DNA of 64,000 bases from Streptomyces sp. NBC_00239. GTDB lineage: Bacteria > Actinomycetota > Actinomycetes > Streptomycetales > Streptomycetaceae. The notes beneath the pieces are model-generated. The model made no database searches, had not been told where the DNA came from, and worked only from the letters and a program-made list of their open reading frames with translations. Shown here one piece after another: positions 27,329 through 36,675 of this stretch. How positions within the stretch are numbered: position 1 is the stretch's first letter; the number at the start of each line of letters is the position of its first letter. Location of the stretch: NCBI RefSeq assembly GCF_036194065.1, contig NZ_CP108095.1, positions 248,001 to 312,000 of the forward strand, read 5' to 3'. Both the position numbers and the translations under genes were made by a program.

Positions 27329-30253
27329 CTATTCGAGCAGCTCCGCGTATGAGCCCATGGCCAGGGCGATGTCCGCCTGGGCCCAGAACCGGTGGTACGT
27401 GAAGACGGGTGCGGCGCCGCCGGCGAGGTAGGCCTCGATCTTCGGCCAGGCCGGGTCGTTCCGGTAGAAGGTGCGGATCGAGGCGAAGGTGGACGAGGAG
27501 TTCACCTTGTCGCCGTTCGGCATCGTGCCGGTCCACGTGCCGGGTACGTATACCGGGTTGCCGAAGCGGCTGTAGTCGGTCCGGGTCTCCGGTACCGAGA
27601 CCCCCAGCGGGTCCTGGTGGTGGGCCCACATGCCGTCGAGCAGGGCCTTCGCGACCCTCTTGGCCTCGGCGTCGCCGGACTTCGCGGCGTAGTACGTCAG
27701 GGTCTTGGCGTAGGCGGCGGCCACGCCGACGTCGTCGGTGTAGTCGGCGACGGTGACGTGCAGGCCCGCGTTGGCGCCGGGCGCGGACGCGTTCCAGGTG
27801 TCCGGAGCGCCCGACCACTGGAGGGTGGAGGGGATCCGGTACGTGCCGTCGGGGTTGATCGTGGTCTTCGACAGGGCCCAGCCGACCCACTTGTCGAGCA
27901 CCGTCTTGGCGCCTGCGTCGCCGGTCTGCCGGTAGTACTCGGCCACCCGCTCCATGGACCAGGCCTGGAAGCCGAACCACTGGTTGGACGCGGGGTCGTG
28001 GTAGACCGGCTTCTCGTCGTAGAAGAGGCCGTGGAAGGTGGGGGTCCCGGCCGGAGGCTGCGCGTACCGCCCCTGCCAGCTGTTGGTGGCGCCGCCCGCG
28101 ATGGCGCCCTCGTCGGATTGGAGCCAGCGGTAGAACTCCAACTGCCGGTCGAGGCTGGTCGCCCAGTCCGCCGCGCCGGTCGGCGACTTGGGCTTCAGCG
28201 GGGCGTACTCGCTGAGCGCGTAGGCGGCGAGCGGGTTCTGGTATCCGCCGTGGGCGTGGCTGGAGCCGATCCGCCAGGACCAGCCGGCCGAGGTGTCGGT
28301 GGCGCCGCCCCAGGCGTAGTACCAGGACATCAGGTAGTGCGCGCTGTCCTTGCCGGTGCCGGCGGGGCAGGCGGTCGGTCCGACGCAGTTCCCGGACTTC
28401 TTGAAGTACTTGTCGAACATGGCGTACCGCAGGTAGTCGCCCATCTTGGCCGCCTTGGCGACGGTCGCGGTGACCTGGGTTCCCTTGCCCTGTTCCTTGG
28501 CCCAGATGTCGGCCCAGTAGGCGGCCTGCACGGCGCGCGCGTCGGCGTCCGGGGCGTTGGTGAACTTCCACTGCCTGGCGTAGGAGGAGTCGCCGGTGAA
28601 GAGGTCGAGGTAGCCGTTCTTCCCGCCGAAGGTGAAGTTGTCGCAGGTGGGGTGCGGCACGGTCTCCCAGACCGATTCCTGGGGTCCGCGCTGGAAGGTG
28701 TTGATGTACGAGGGTCCGGTCGCGGTCGGTCCGGCGGAGCACTTGCCGGGCTCGTTGCCGTAGCCGTAGACGTTGTCGACGTCCTGGAGCCAGTGCATGC
28801 CGTAGATGTCGTCCGTGCCGTACGCGCTCTTCAGCTCACCGGCGATCGGGTCCGCACCGGCGGCCACTCCCCCGTCGAGCCGGGCCGGGTACTGCGAGGG
28901 AAGGTCGTGCTCGGGGGCGTAGGTGGCGGGCTTGGAGGCGTTGTACGAGCCGGTCGTCGGCTGGTCGGCATGCGTGGGGATCATGAACTTCTCCATGGTC
29001 TCCCACGCGCCGTTGAACTTCGTCCAGTCCCCGGTGATCTTCCCGTACATCGCCTGCAGCCAGATCAGGTAGCTGTACGCCTCCGAGGTCGTCTCGTGCC
29101 CGTGGTCCGGGGCCTCCACGATCAGGGTCTCGACGGAGTGGTAGGGGATGCCCTCGGGCGAGAAGTACCCGTTGGCCGGGTTGGTGATCTTCCCGTGCAG
29201 GTCGAGGAAGCGTGCGTCGTACGTGGAGTCGGCGGCCAGCTCGGCGACCGTCACCTCGGCCTTGGCGTGGCCGGGTGCGGTGGCGGTGAAGACGGCGGAG
29301 CCGGAGCCGGTCGTCCCGGCGGTGACCGTCACCTTCTGGGCGGCGTTCCAGTTCGCCGGGGTGAAGGTGAGGGCGGCGGGCGTCGCGGCGAGGTCGGTGT
29401 TGCCCGAGGTGCGGGCGATGCCCACCGTGACGTTCGCGGCCGGCTGCTTGGACAGCTTGAGGTCGAAGGTGCCCGTCTCCCCGCGACGTACGGAGAACTG
29501 CGCGGGGGTGGCGACGAGCGCGGGCCCGGCGGCGACGGTGATGCCGACGGGGGCCGACTCGGCGGAGGCTCCGAGGCTGTCGTAGGCCTTGGCGTAGAGG
29601 GAGTGGGAGCCGGCGGCCAAGCCGGCGGCCGAGAACGTGAAGGGCGCGGAGGTGTCCGTGCCCAGGAGGGTGGTGTCGCTGTAGAACTCGACCTTGCCGA
29701 TGGTGGCGCCGTCGGCCGCGGCGGCGGTGGCGGCGAGCGGGACGGGAGTTCCCGCCGTGTAGACGGCGCCCGCGGTGGGGCTGGTCAGGACGGTGACCGG
29801 GGGCTGGTGGGCTCCGGTGCACGGGGTGCCGTTGACGGCGAAGGAAGTGGGTGCAGCGTTTGTCCCGCTGTAGGCGAACTGGGCGCCGGCTGTGACGGCC
29901 GCGCCGGCAGCGACGGTCCTGTTCCAGTCCGGGGCCGTCACGCGGACGCTCTTGCCGGACTGGGTCCAGGTGCCGTTCCAGCCGTTGGTCAGCTGCTGGT
30001 TGCCGGAGTAGTCGTAGGTGAGGGTCCAGCCCTCGAGTGCGGCCGCGGACCGGTTGGTGAGGGTGAGCTCGGCGGTGAAGCCCGAGCCCCAGTCGTTGGC
30101 CTTGTAGTCGACGCTGCACTGCACCGCCGCGGCCGCGGCGCTGCCGGCGCCGACGACCGTGAGGCCCAGGGGAAGGCAGAGGGAGAAGGCCGTGGCCGAC
30201 GCGATCAGCAGCCTGCGTCGTTTGTGCAGTCTGGGTGGGGGATGTGCCGACAT
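27329..30253 (-). CDS. Secreted GH48 exocellulase with N-terminal CBM2
   Basis: A 974-aa processive cellobiohydrolase acting from reducing ends. Order of parts: signal peptide (1-42), CBM2 (about 43-145), an Ig-like domain (150-235), a Calx-beta-like module (240-325) and the GH48 barrel (335-974). The family general acid lies in [14 protein letters not shown]; other GH48 hallmarks are [15 protein letters not shown] and [18 protein letters not shown]. The ATG at 30253 follows GAGGAG. A perfect CebR box is 70-83 bases upstream. It is divergent from the GH6 gene; GH48 and GH6 attack opposite chain ends and act synergistically, so sharing one regulatory gap makes functional sense. Confidence 0.96.
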   Translation of the reverse strand: MSAHPPPRLHKRRRLLIASATAFSLCLPLGLTVVGAGSAAAAAVQCSVDYKANDWGSGFTAELTLTNRSAAALEGWTLTYDYSGNQQLTNGWNGTWTQSGKSVRVTAPDWNRTVAAGAAVTAGAQFAYSGTNAAPTSFAVNGTPCTGAHQPPVTVLTSPTAGAVYTAGTPVPLAATAAAADGATIGKVEFYSDTTLLGTDTSAPFTFSAAGLAAGSHSLYAKAYDSLGASAESAPVGITVAAGPALVATPAQFSVRRGETGTFDLKLSKQPAANVTVGIARTSGNTDLAATPAALTFTPANWNAAQKVTVTAGTTGSGSAVFTATAPGHAKAEVTVAELAADSTYDARFLDLHGKITNPANGYFSPEGIPYHSVETLIVEAPDHGHETTSEAYSYLIWLQAMYGKITGDWTKFNGAWETMEKFMIPTHADQPTTGSYNASKPATYAPEHDLPSQYPARLDGGVAAGADPIAGELKSAYGTDDIYGMHWLQDVDNVYGYGNEPGKCSAGPTATGPSYINTFQRGPQESVWETVPHPTCDNFTFGGKNGYLDLFTGDSSYARQWKFTNAPDADARAVQAAYWADIWAKEQGKGTQVTATVAKAAKMGDYLRYAMFDKYFKKSGNCVGPTACPAGTGKDSAHYLMSWYYAWGGATDTSAGWSWRIGSSHAHGGYQNPLAAYALSEYAPLKPKSPTGAADWATSLDRQLEFYRWLQSDEGAIAGGATNSWQGRYAQPPAGTPTFHGLFYDEKPVYHDPASNQWFGFQAWSMERVAEYYRQTGDAGAKTVLDKWVGWALSKTTINPDGTYRIPSTLQWSGAPDTWNASAPGANAGLHVTVADYTDDVGVAAAYAKTLTYYAAKSGDAEAKRVAKALLDGMWAHHQDPLGVSVPETRTDYSRFGNPVYVPGTWTGTMPNGDKVNSSSTFASIRTFYRNDPAWPKIEAYLAGGAAPVFTYHRFWAQADIALAMGSYAELLE

Positions 30254-30322
30254 GCCGATGGTTCTCCTCGCGGCTCGGGGAGACGGGATGGGCGAAACGA
30301 TCGTGCACAAGCTCTGAACCAG

Positions 30323-30336
30323 TGGGAGCGCTCCCA
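30323..30336. promoter_or_regulatory. CebR box of the GH48 gene
   Basis: A perfect TGGGAGCGCTCCCA, extended to AGTGGGAGCGCTCCCACT, 70-83 bases before the GH48 start. Confidence 0.92.
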
Positions 30337-30457
30337 CTGTGCAGACGGGGTCCGGCGGCGTCAAGACACGTGAAGAGTCGAAAGCATTTCGGCGAGGAAT
30401 TTACTCAAGCCCCCTTTTGCTTGGCATCAGTTGCCGCTACGGTCTGGCCCCAACCAG

Positions 30458-30471
30458 TGGGAGCGTTCCCA
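30458..30471. promoter_or_regulatory. CebR box of the GH6 gene, one mismatch
   Basis: TGGGAGCGTTCCCA differs from the consensus by one base near the centre. It lies 353 bases before the GH6 start and 135 bp from the GH48 box. Confidence 0.85.
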
Positions 30472-30823
30472 TCGCTCGACGCACCGTCAGGGTGCGCACC
30501 CCTGCTGCAAGGACTCGCTCCTTGACACCCCGCGCCTGTCAGCGCTGCTCGGCGGAGCAGGGCTGGCCTAGCGCGACGGCGGCACCTGCCGGTCCCCGGG
30601 ATCGTCCACGACGACCCGGGCCAGGGGCTCACGAATTCCCCCACCCCCACCTCACCTTCGGTCCCGGCCCCGGGTCCCCAGGTCGCGGGCGAGATCGGCG
30701 AGCACACACCTACGGACAGGCCACCCGCTCCCTACGACGGCACACCTCCGCACAGCAGCACTGCCCGCATCGGCATCGGCTGCGCGACCCCCTGCGCAGC
30801 CTGGACTGAAAGGCACCCACGAA

Positions 30824-32560
30824 ATGAGCCGTACCGTCCCCCGCACCGCCTTACTGGCGGCCCTCAGTCTCGTCACGGCCGCCGGCGCCACCGCCACGGC
30901 GTTCGGCACCACGTCCGGCGCGACCGCCGCCGGCTGCAAGGTCGAGTACCAGATCTCGAACCAGTGGAACAACGGGTTCGGCGCCAATGTGGTCGTCACC
31001 AACACCGGTGACCCGGTGGCCTCCTGGACCGTCGAGTGGTCCTACGCGGACGGCCAGAAGGTCACCCAGGGCTGGAACGCCACCATCACCCAGTCCGGGG
31101 CCGCGGTCACCGCGCAGAGCATGTCCTACAACGGGTCGCTGGCCACGGGCGGTTCGACGTCCTTCGGCTTCAACGGTTCGCACACCGGCACGAACACCGT
31201 GCCCGCGACGTTCAAGCTGAACGGCGTCACCTGCAACGGCGCCACCGACCCGACCACACCCCCGACGACCCCGCCCACGACGCCGCCGACCACTCCTCCG
31301 CCCTCCGGCGGCAAGGTCGACAACCCGTACGCCGGCGCCAAGGTGTACGTGAACCCCGAGTGGTCCGCGAGGGCCGCCGCCGAGCCGGGCGGCACCAGGG
31401 TGTCCAACCAGCCCACCGCCGTCTGGCTTGACCGCATCGCCCTCGTCACGGGCACGAGCGGCACGATGGGTCTGCGCGACCACCTCAACGCGGCCCTGAC
31501 ACAGAAGGGCAGCGGCGAACTCGTCGTCCAGCTGGTGATCTACAACCTGCCCGGCCGGGACTGCTCCGCGCTCGCCTCCAACGGCGAACTGGGCCCCACC
31601 GAGATCGACAGGTACAAGACGCAGTACATCGACCCCATCGCCGCCATCCTCGCCGACCCCAAGTACGCGGCGCTCCGGATCGTCACTACCGTCGAGATCG
31701 ACTCCCTGCCCAACCTCGTCACCAACGTCTCCGGCCGCCCCACCGCCACCGCCAACTGCGACGTGATGAAGGCCAACGGCAACTACATCAAGGGCGTCGG
31801 CTACGCGCTGAACAAGCTGGGCTCGATCGCCAACGTCTACAACTACGTGGACGCCGGCCACCACGGCTGGCTCGGCTGGGACGACAACTTCGGCGCCTCC
31901 GCCGAGATGTTCAAGCAGGCCGCGACCGCCGAGGGCTCCACGCTCTCCAACGTGCACGGCTTCATCGTGAACACGGCCAACTACAGCGCTCTCAAGGAAG
32001 ACCACTTCAAGATCGACGACTCGGTCAACGGGACCTCCGTGCGCCAGTCGAAGTGGGTCGACTGGAACCGCTACACGGACGAGCTGTCGTACGCCCAGGC
32101 CATGCGGGCGAAACTGGTCTCCCTGGGCTTCGACGCCAACCTCGGCATGCTCATCGACACCTCCCGCAACGGCTGGGGCGGCACCGCCAGGCCCACCGGA
32201 CCCGGCGCGTCGACGAGCGTCGACACCTACGTCAACGGCGGGCGCTACGACCGGCGCATCCACCTCGGCAACTGGTGCAACCAGTCGGGCGCCGGGCTCG
32301 GCGAGCGGCCGCAGGCGGCCCCGGCCGCCGGCATCGACGCGTACGTGTGGATCAAGCCGCCGGGCGAGTCGGACGGCGCGAGCAAGGAGATCCCGAACAA
32401 CGAGGGCAAGGGCTTCGACCGGATGTGCGACCCGACCTACACCGGCAACGTACGCAACGGGAACAGCATGTCGGGATCCCTCCCGAACGCGCCGCTCGCC
32501 GGACAGTGGTTCTCCGCCCAGTTCCAGGAGCTCCTCAAGAACGCCCACCCGGCACTGTGA
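30824..32560 (+). CDS. Secreted GH6 cellobiohydrolase with N-terminal CBM2
   Basis: A 578-aa exocellulase acting from non-reducing ends: signal peptide (about 1-35), CBM2 (37-140) with the WNNGF and SWTVEWSY surface Trp residues, a repeated T-P-P linker (141-158) and the GH6 barrel (165-578). Family motifs are VIYNLPGRDCSALASNGE (catalytic Asp loop), IVTTVEIDSLPNLVTN, YVDAGHHGWLGWDDN and IKPPGESDG. The long loops around the active site, seen as extra sequence compared with the short endo-type GH6, point to a cellobiohydrolase. Start ATG chosen for the signal peptide; a strong terminator follows. Confidence 0.95.
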   Translation: MSRTVPRTALLAALSLVTAAGATATAFGTTSGATAAGCKVEYQISNQWNNGFGANVVVTNTGDPVASWTVEWSYADGQKVTQGWNATITQSGAAVTAQSMSYNGSLATGGSTSFGFNGSHTGTNTVPATFKLNGVTCNGATDPTTPPTTPPTTPPTTPPPSGGKVDNPYAGAKVYVNPEWSARAAAEPGGTRVSNQPTAVWLDRIALVTGTSGTMGLRDHLNAALTQKGSGELVVQLVIYNLPGRDCSALASNGELGPTEIDRYKTQYIDPIAAILADPKYAALRIVTTVEIDSLPNLVTNVSGRPTATANCDVMKANGNYIKGVGYALNKLGSIANVYNYVDAGHHGWLGWDDNFGASAEMFKQAATAEGSTLSNVHGFIVNTANYSALKEDHFKIDDSVNGTSVRQSKWVDWNRYTDELSYAQAMRAKLVSLGFDANLGMLIDTSRNGWGGTARPTGPGASTSVDTYVNGGRYDRRIHLGNWCNQSGAGLGERPQAAPAAGIDAYVWIKPPGESDGASKEIPNNEGKGFDRMCDPTYTGNVRNGNSMSGSLPNAPLAGQWFSAQFQELLKNAHPAL

Positions 32561-32578
32561 CGCACCGCCGGTGAAGGA

Positions 32579-32620
32579 CCCGGAGCCGTAGGGAACCGTC
32601 TGGTTCCGTACGGCTCCGGG
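32579..32620. terminator. Terminator after the GH6 gene
   Basis: CCCGGAGCCGTA (32579-32590) pairs with TACGGCTCCGGG (32609-32620), and inside it GGAACC pairs with GGTTCC around the loop GTCT, the two stems separated by a single G-G mismatch. It is in the convergent gap between GH6 and cebR. Confidence 0.85.
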
Positions 32621-32679
32621 CCGTACCCCACCCAGGTGCCTCAGTCTTCAGCAGCACTCCAAAAAACAGCACTCGGGAC

Positions 32680-33720
32680 TCAGGAGGAATCCCTCACGAT
32701 CAGCTCCGTCGGAAGGATCCGTCGTGGCTCCTCCCCCGCCACGGGACCGGCCCCGGTCCTCTCCCCGATCTTCTGGAGCAACAGCCGGGTCATCGTGCGC
32801 GCCATCTCCTCGATCGGCTGGCGCACGCTCGTCAACGGCGGATCCATCAGACGGGCCACCGCCGAATCGTCCACGCCGACCAGCGCCACGTCCTCGGGGA
32901 CCCGCCGCCCCGCCTCACGCAGCACCCCGCGCGCACCGGCCGCCATCACATCCGACGCGGCGAAGACGGCATCCAGCCCGGGATCACGCGCCAGGAGCTC
33001 ACGCATCGCCAGCCCGCCGCCCGCCTCGGTGAAGTCCCCGGCCGCAACCAGCGACTCATCGGGCACGATCCCGGCCTCGGCGAGTCCCGCACGGTAGCCG
33101 CCCAGACGCGCCCGGGCCACGTACATGTCCGGCGACCCACTGATCGTCGCGATCCTGCTCCGGCCCCGCCCCACCAGGTGGGCGACGGCCGCCCGTCCCG
33201 CACCGATGTTGTCGGAGTCCACATAGGCCACCGGCTCGGCCTCCGAACGCCGCCCGTTCATGACGAGCGGCACCCCCAGCCTCGCGATCCGGTCGGGCAG
33301 TGGGTCATCACCATGCACCGATGCCAGCAGCACACCGTCGACCCGCCGCGCGGCCAGATAGTGCTCGAACCGCTGCCGCTCCGCCTCCGTACGGACCAGC
33401 GTGAGCAACAACTGCTTGTCCGCTTCGGCCAGCTCGGCGCTCACGCCGCGGATCAGGTCGAGGAAGTAGGGCTCCGAGAACAGCCTGGCCTCGGTCTCCG
33501 GAATGACCAGGGCCACCGCGTCGGTCCGGCTGCCGGCCAGGGCTCTGGCCGCCTGGTTGGGTACGTACCCCAGCTCTGCGACGGCCCGGGCTATGGCGAC
33601 CTTGGCCCGCTCGCTCACCCGCGGCGAGCCGTTGATGGCCCTGGAGACCGTACCCCGGCCGACGCCGGCCAGGGCCGCGACCTCTTCCAGGGTGGGCCTG
33701 CCGTTCTGCCGTCCGCTCAC
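32680..33720 (-). CDS. cebR: Cellulose-utilisation repressor CebR (LacI family)
   Basis: A 346-aa LacI-family repressor whose ligand in Streptomyces is cellobiose or cellotriose. The DNA-binding part is TLEEVAALAGVGRGTVSRAI with hinge AARALAGSRTD; the ligand domain shows VFAASDVMAAGARGVL and LVGVDDSAVARLMDPPLTSV. The GTG at 33720 is preceded by GAGGGGAG; the frame is open 23 codons further, but without a site. The gene is divergent from cebEFG, with two perfect boxes between them, the nearer one serving autoregulation. Position and sequence match the conserved cebR-cebEFG-bglC locus. The boxes found here in front of GH9, GH48 and GH6 are its expected targets. Confidence 0.95.
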   Translation of the reverse strand: MSGRQNGRPTLEEVAALAGVGRGTVSRAINGSPRVSERAKVAIARAVAELGYVPNQAARALAGSRTDAVALVIPETEARLFSEPYFLDLIRGVSAELAEADKQLLLTLVRTEAERQRFEHYLAARRVDGVLLASVHGDDPLPDRIARLGVPLVMNGRRSEAEPVAYVDSDNIGAGRAAVAHLVGRGRSRIATISGSPDMYVARARLGGYRAGLAEAGIVPDESLVAAGDFTEAGGGLAMRELLARDPGLDAVFAASDVMAAGARGVLREAGRRVPEDVALVGVDDSAVARLMDPPLTSVRQPIEEMARTMTRLLLQKIGERTGAGPVAGEEPRRILPTELIVRDSS

Positions 33721-33839
33721 GCTCTTGAACTCCCCTCGTGCGCCCACGCACTCTGCGCCGGGCGCAGGCCCGGTCGGCTGGTCAGGCAAGCCGGTGCACC
33801 CGTCCGGAGCCGGGGAACACGCTACGCGCCCCTCTGAAG

Positions 33840-33853
33840 TGGGAGCGCTCCCA
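33840..33853. promoter_or_regulatory. CebR box of cebR (autoregulation)
   Basis: Perfect TGGGAGCGCTCCCA, 120-133 bases before the cebR start. Confidence 0.9.
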
Positions 33854-34003
33854 CATTACTCTCGATCCCCTCCCGGCACCATGGGCGCATTCACCACGAA
33901 CGAGCTAGAGAACGCAGCCGCGCGTGCCGAACTCCCCTGCCCTGGATTTGCGTTCATCTCTTGACACCCGCACCCACCAGGCAGCAACCTTCCGGCAACG
34001 AAG

Positions 34004-34017
34004 TGGGAGCGCTCCCA
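34004..34017. promoter_or_regulatory. CebR box of cebEFG
   Basis: Perfect TGGGAGCGCTCCCA, 117-130 bases before the cebE start and 38 bases after a TTGACA hexamer. Confidence 0.92.
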
Positions 34018-34133
34018 CCCATGGGTGCGACAACGGCTTCACATCAGGTCCGGGCGGCCCTTTGGCCGAGCCGCGAACAGCCGGCCGGACCCCACGGCGC
34101 ACAACGAGCAGCACCTCGGACGAGGAGAGTGGC

Positions 34134-35495
34134 ATGCGTACTTCCAGCAGCAGACAGGGGCGCGGACGCGGGCACCGCACCGTGAGCAAAGCGGTCGCCG
34201 CGGTCGCCGTCATAGCGACCGGGACGGCCCTGCTCACCGGCTGCGGCGGCGACGACAACGGCAAGGGCGACGACGCGGCCGGCGGGCAGATCACGCTGCG
34301 GATCGGTACCTTCGGTTCCTTCGGCTACGACGACGCGACCGGGGCCAAGCTCTACGCCGAATACACGAAGACCCACCCGAACATCAAGATCGTAGAGTCG
34401 AACGTCGCGGACGGGCAGAAGTACTGGGACACGCTCAAGCTGCGGCTTTCCCGCAACAGCGGCCTCTCGGACATCCAAGCCCTGGAGGTGGGCTACATCG
34501 CGGAGGCCACCGGGCCCGCCATGGCCGGCAAGTGGGCCGACCTCGGCACGACGGGCGGCGCGGACGTCGGCGCGTTCCTCGACTGGAAGGTCAAGCAGGC
34601 CACCACGGGCGACGGCAAGGTCATCGGCCTCGGCACCGACATCGGCCCGATGGCCATCTGCTACAACAAGGACCTCTTCGCCGCGGCCAAGCTGCCGACC
34701 GATCGCACCGAGGTCGCCAAGCTGTGGGCCGGCGACTGGGCGAAGTTCATCGCCACCGGCGAGACGTACAAGAAGAACGCCCCCGCCGGGACCGCCTTCC
34801 ACGACTCCGCGAGCGGTCTCTTCAACGCCGTGATCTCCAGCGAGCCGATGCAGTACGCGAACGCCAAGGGCGAGCTGGACTACCAGAACAGTCCGGGCGT
34901 GAAGAAGGCGTGGGACACCGCCGTGGCGGCCACGAAGGGCGAACTGACGGCGAAGCTGCGCCAGTTCGATGAGAAGGGCACCTGGAACGCGGCCTTCAAG
35001 AACTCGAAGTTCGCCACCGTCGCCTGCCCCAGCTGGATGACGGGCATCATCAAGGACCAGGCGGGCCCGGAGAACCAGGGCAAGTGGGACATCGCCGCGC
35101 CGCCCGTGGCCGGCAACTGGGGCGGCTCCTTCCTCGCCGTCCCGAAGTCGGGCAAGCACGCCAAGGAGGCGGCCGAACTCGCCGCCTGGCTCACCGCACC
35201 GGCGCAGCACGCCAAGGTCTTCGGTGTGAACGGCAACATCCCCTCCTCCAAGGACACCCTCGCCTCGCCGGCGGTTCAGGACGCCAAGCTGCCGTACTTC
35301 GGTGACACCCCGGTCGGCAAGATCTACTCGCAGGCCGCGGCCGGCATCACGCCCGCCCCGATCAGCCGCTGGGACGGCCAGGTGAAGACCTTCCTCACCG
35401 ACAACGGCATCCTCGACATCGAGCAGCGCGGCACCGACCCGGCGAAGGCCTGGGAGAACGTCAAGAAGCTGGTCGACGACAAGATCGACCAGTAA
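34134..35495 (+). CDS. cebE: Cellobiose/cello-oligosaccharide-binding lipoprotein
   Basis: A 453-aa extracytoplasmic binding protein of the oligosaccharide (CUT1) class. The lipobox is LLTGC (Cys at about residue 37), followed by a Gly/Asp-rich spacer and the binding fold with TFGSFGYDDATGAKLY, IQALEVGYIAEATG, GLGTDIGPMAICYNKDLF and CPSWMTGIIKDQ. CebE of Streptomyces binds cellobiose and cellotriose with high affinity. The ATG at 34134 follows CGAGGAGAG. First gene of cebEFG-bglC, controlled by CebR; a strong hairpin lies between it and cebF. Confidence 0.95.
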   Translation: MRTSSSRQGRGRGHRTVSKAVAAVAVIATGTALLTGCGGDDNGKGDDAAGGQITLRIGTFGSFGYDDATGAKLYAEYTKTHPNIKIVESNVADGQKYWDTLKLRLSRNSGLSDIQALEVGYIAEATGPAMAGKWADLGTTGGADVGAFLDWKVKQATTGDGKVIGLGTDIGPMAICYNKDLFAAAKLPTDRTEVAKLWAGDWAKFIATGETYKKNAPAGTAFHDSASGLFNAVISSEPMQYANAKGELDYQNSPGVKKAWDTAVAATKGELTAKLRQFDEKGTWNAAFKNSKFATVACPSWMTGIIKDQAGPENQGKWDIAAPPVAGNWGGSFLAVPKSGKHAKEAAELAAWLTAPAQHAKVFGVNGNIPSSKDTLASPAVQDAKLPYFGDTPVGKIYSQAAAGITPAPISRWDGQVKTFLTDNGILDIEQRGTDPAKAWENVKKLVDDKIDQ

Positions 35496-35507
35496 CGGGG
35501 GCAGTGT

Positions 35508-35557
35508 GACGGCCCGCCGCCACCCGCTGCCTCCCCCGCGGGTGACGGCGGGCCGTC
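35508..35557. repeat. Intra-operon hairpin between cebE and cebF
   Basis: GACGGCCCGCCG (35508-35519) pairs with CGGCGGGCCGTC (35546-35557), and inside it ACCCGC (35522-35527) pairs with GCGGGT (35538-35543). Such stems after binding-protein genes usually stabilise the upstream message or attenuate downstream transcription, giving excess binding protein over permeases. Confidence 0.75.
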
Positions 35558-35618
35558 CGACCGTCCGCACCATCGCGTCACCGCATCACTGCACGCATCG
35601 ACCTGGAAGGAAGCCCCC

Positions 35619-36671
35619 GTGGCCACCTCCGTACGGGCGACGGGTGGCGGCTCCGCGCCCCCCGCCGCACAAGCCCCGGGCTCCGGCGCCGGCCCCGACT
35701 CCCCCGGGCCGCGGCCCTCCGGCCGGAGCGGCTGGCGCAGCACGCTCTACCGCCTCGACCTGAAGGCGGTCCCGTACGTCTTCATCGCCCCCTTCTTCCT
35801 CACCTTCGCCGCCTTCGGCCTCTTCCCCCTGATCTACACGGGCTGGCTCTCCCTGCACCGGGTCGAACTCGGCGGCAGCGCGCAGTGGAAGGGAACGGAG
35901 AACTACAGCTCACTGGCGACCAGCGAGTTCTTCTGGAACGCGCTCGCCAACACCTTCACCATCGGTGTGATCTCGACCGTCCCCCAGCTGCTGATGGCCC
36001 TCGGCCTGGCGCATCTGCTCAACTACAAACTCCGCGGGCGCGGTTTCTTCCGCGTGGCGATCCTCGCCCCGTACGCCACCTCGATCGCCGCGGCCACGCT
36101 CGTCTTCGCCCAGCTCTTCAACACCGACTACGGTCTGATCAACACGGTCCTGGGCTGGGCGGGCTTCGACCCGATCGCCTGGGAGTCCTCCAAGTGGCCC
36201 GCCCAGATCGCGATTTCGACGATCGTGACCTGGCGGTGGACGGGCTACAACGCACTGATCTACCTCGCGGCCATGCAGGCCGTACCCCAGGACCTCTACG
36301 AGGCGGCCGCGTTGGACGGAGCCACCCGCTGGCGCCAGTTCCTCAGCGTCACCATCCCCTCCATCCGGCCGACGATCCTCTTCACGATCATCGTCTCCAC
36401 CATCGGAGCCAGCCAACTCTTCGGCGAGCCCATGCTGTTCGGCGGCAGCGTCGGCATCAGCGGCGGGAGCGGCAACCAGTTCCAGACCCTGAGCCTGCTC
36501 ATGTACGAGAAGGGGTGGGTGACCGGCGCGCTGGGCCAGGCATCCGCCATCGCCTGGGTCATGCTCCTGCTCCTCCTGCTCATCGGCGGCCTCCAGACCC
36601 TCGTCTCCCGCTCGAACCGCAACCGCAACCGCAACCGCGCCGGCCGCATCCGCACGAAGGCGGGGAGCTGA
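35619..36671 (+). CDS. cebF: Cellobiose ABC transporter permease CebF
   Basis: A 350-aa CUT1-class permease with six expected membrane helices after a long Pro/Ala-rich cytoplasmic N-terminus (about 1-50). The EAA loop that contacts the ATPase reads YEAAALDGATRWRQFLSVTIP. The GTG at 35619 has GGAAGGAAG in front. It pairs with CebG. No ATPase gene is in the operon, as in other Streptomyces ceb loci, where the shared ATPase MsiK serves. The C-terminus has an Arg/Asn repeat tail (NRNRNRNR). Confidence 0.95.
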   Translation: MATSVRATGGGSAPPAAQAPGSGAGPDSPGPRPSGRSGWRSTLYRLDLKAVPYVFIAPFFLTFAAFGLFPLIYTGWLSLHRVELGGSAQWKGTENYSSLATSEFFWNALANTFTIGVISTVPQLLMALGLAHLLNYKLRGRGFFRVAILAPYATSIAAATLVFAQLFNTDYGLINTVLGWAGFDPIAWESSKWPAQIAISTIVTWRWTGYNALIYLAAMQAVPQDLYEAAALDGATRWRQFLSVTIPSIRPTILFTIIVSTIGASQLFGEPMLFGGSVGISGGSGNQFQTLSLLMYEKGWVTGALGQASAIAWVMLLLLLLIGGLQTLVSRSNRNRNRNRAGRIRTKAGS

Positions 36672-36675
36672 ACCC

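Larger units (their letters stand above)
30254..30823. other. 570-base divergent regulatory region of the GH48 and GH6 genes
   Basis: No gene is seen. It holds two CebR boxes, 135 bp apart between centres, a TTGACA hexamer at 30522-30527 facing the GH6 gene and a small hairpin (CTGCTC-GGCG-GAGCAG, 30545-30560). From the GH6-proximal box to the GH6 start is about 350 bases, implying a long leader or a promoter nearer the gene. Confidence 0.6.
33721..34133. other. 413-base divergent cebR/cebE regulatory region
   Basis: No gene is present. Two perfect CebR boxes (33840-33853 and 34004-34017) flank a TTGACA at 33961-33966 that faces cebE. The second box lies where the -10 to +1 of that promoter would be, so CebR should block initiation directly. 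Confidence 0.8.
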
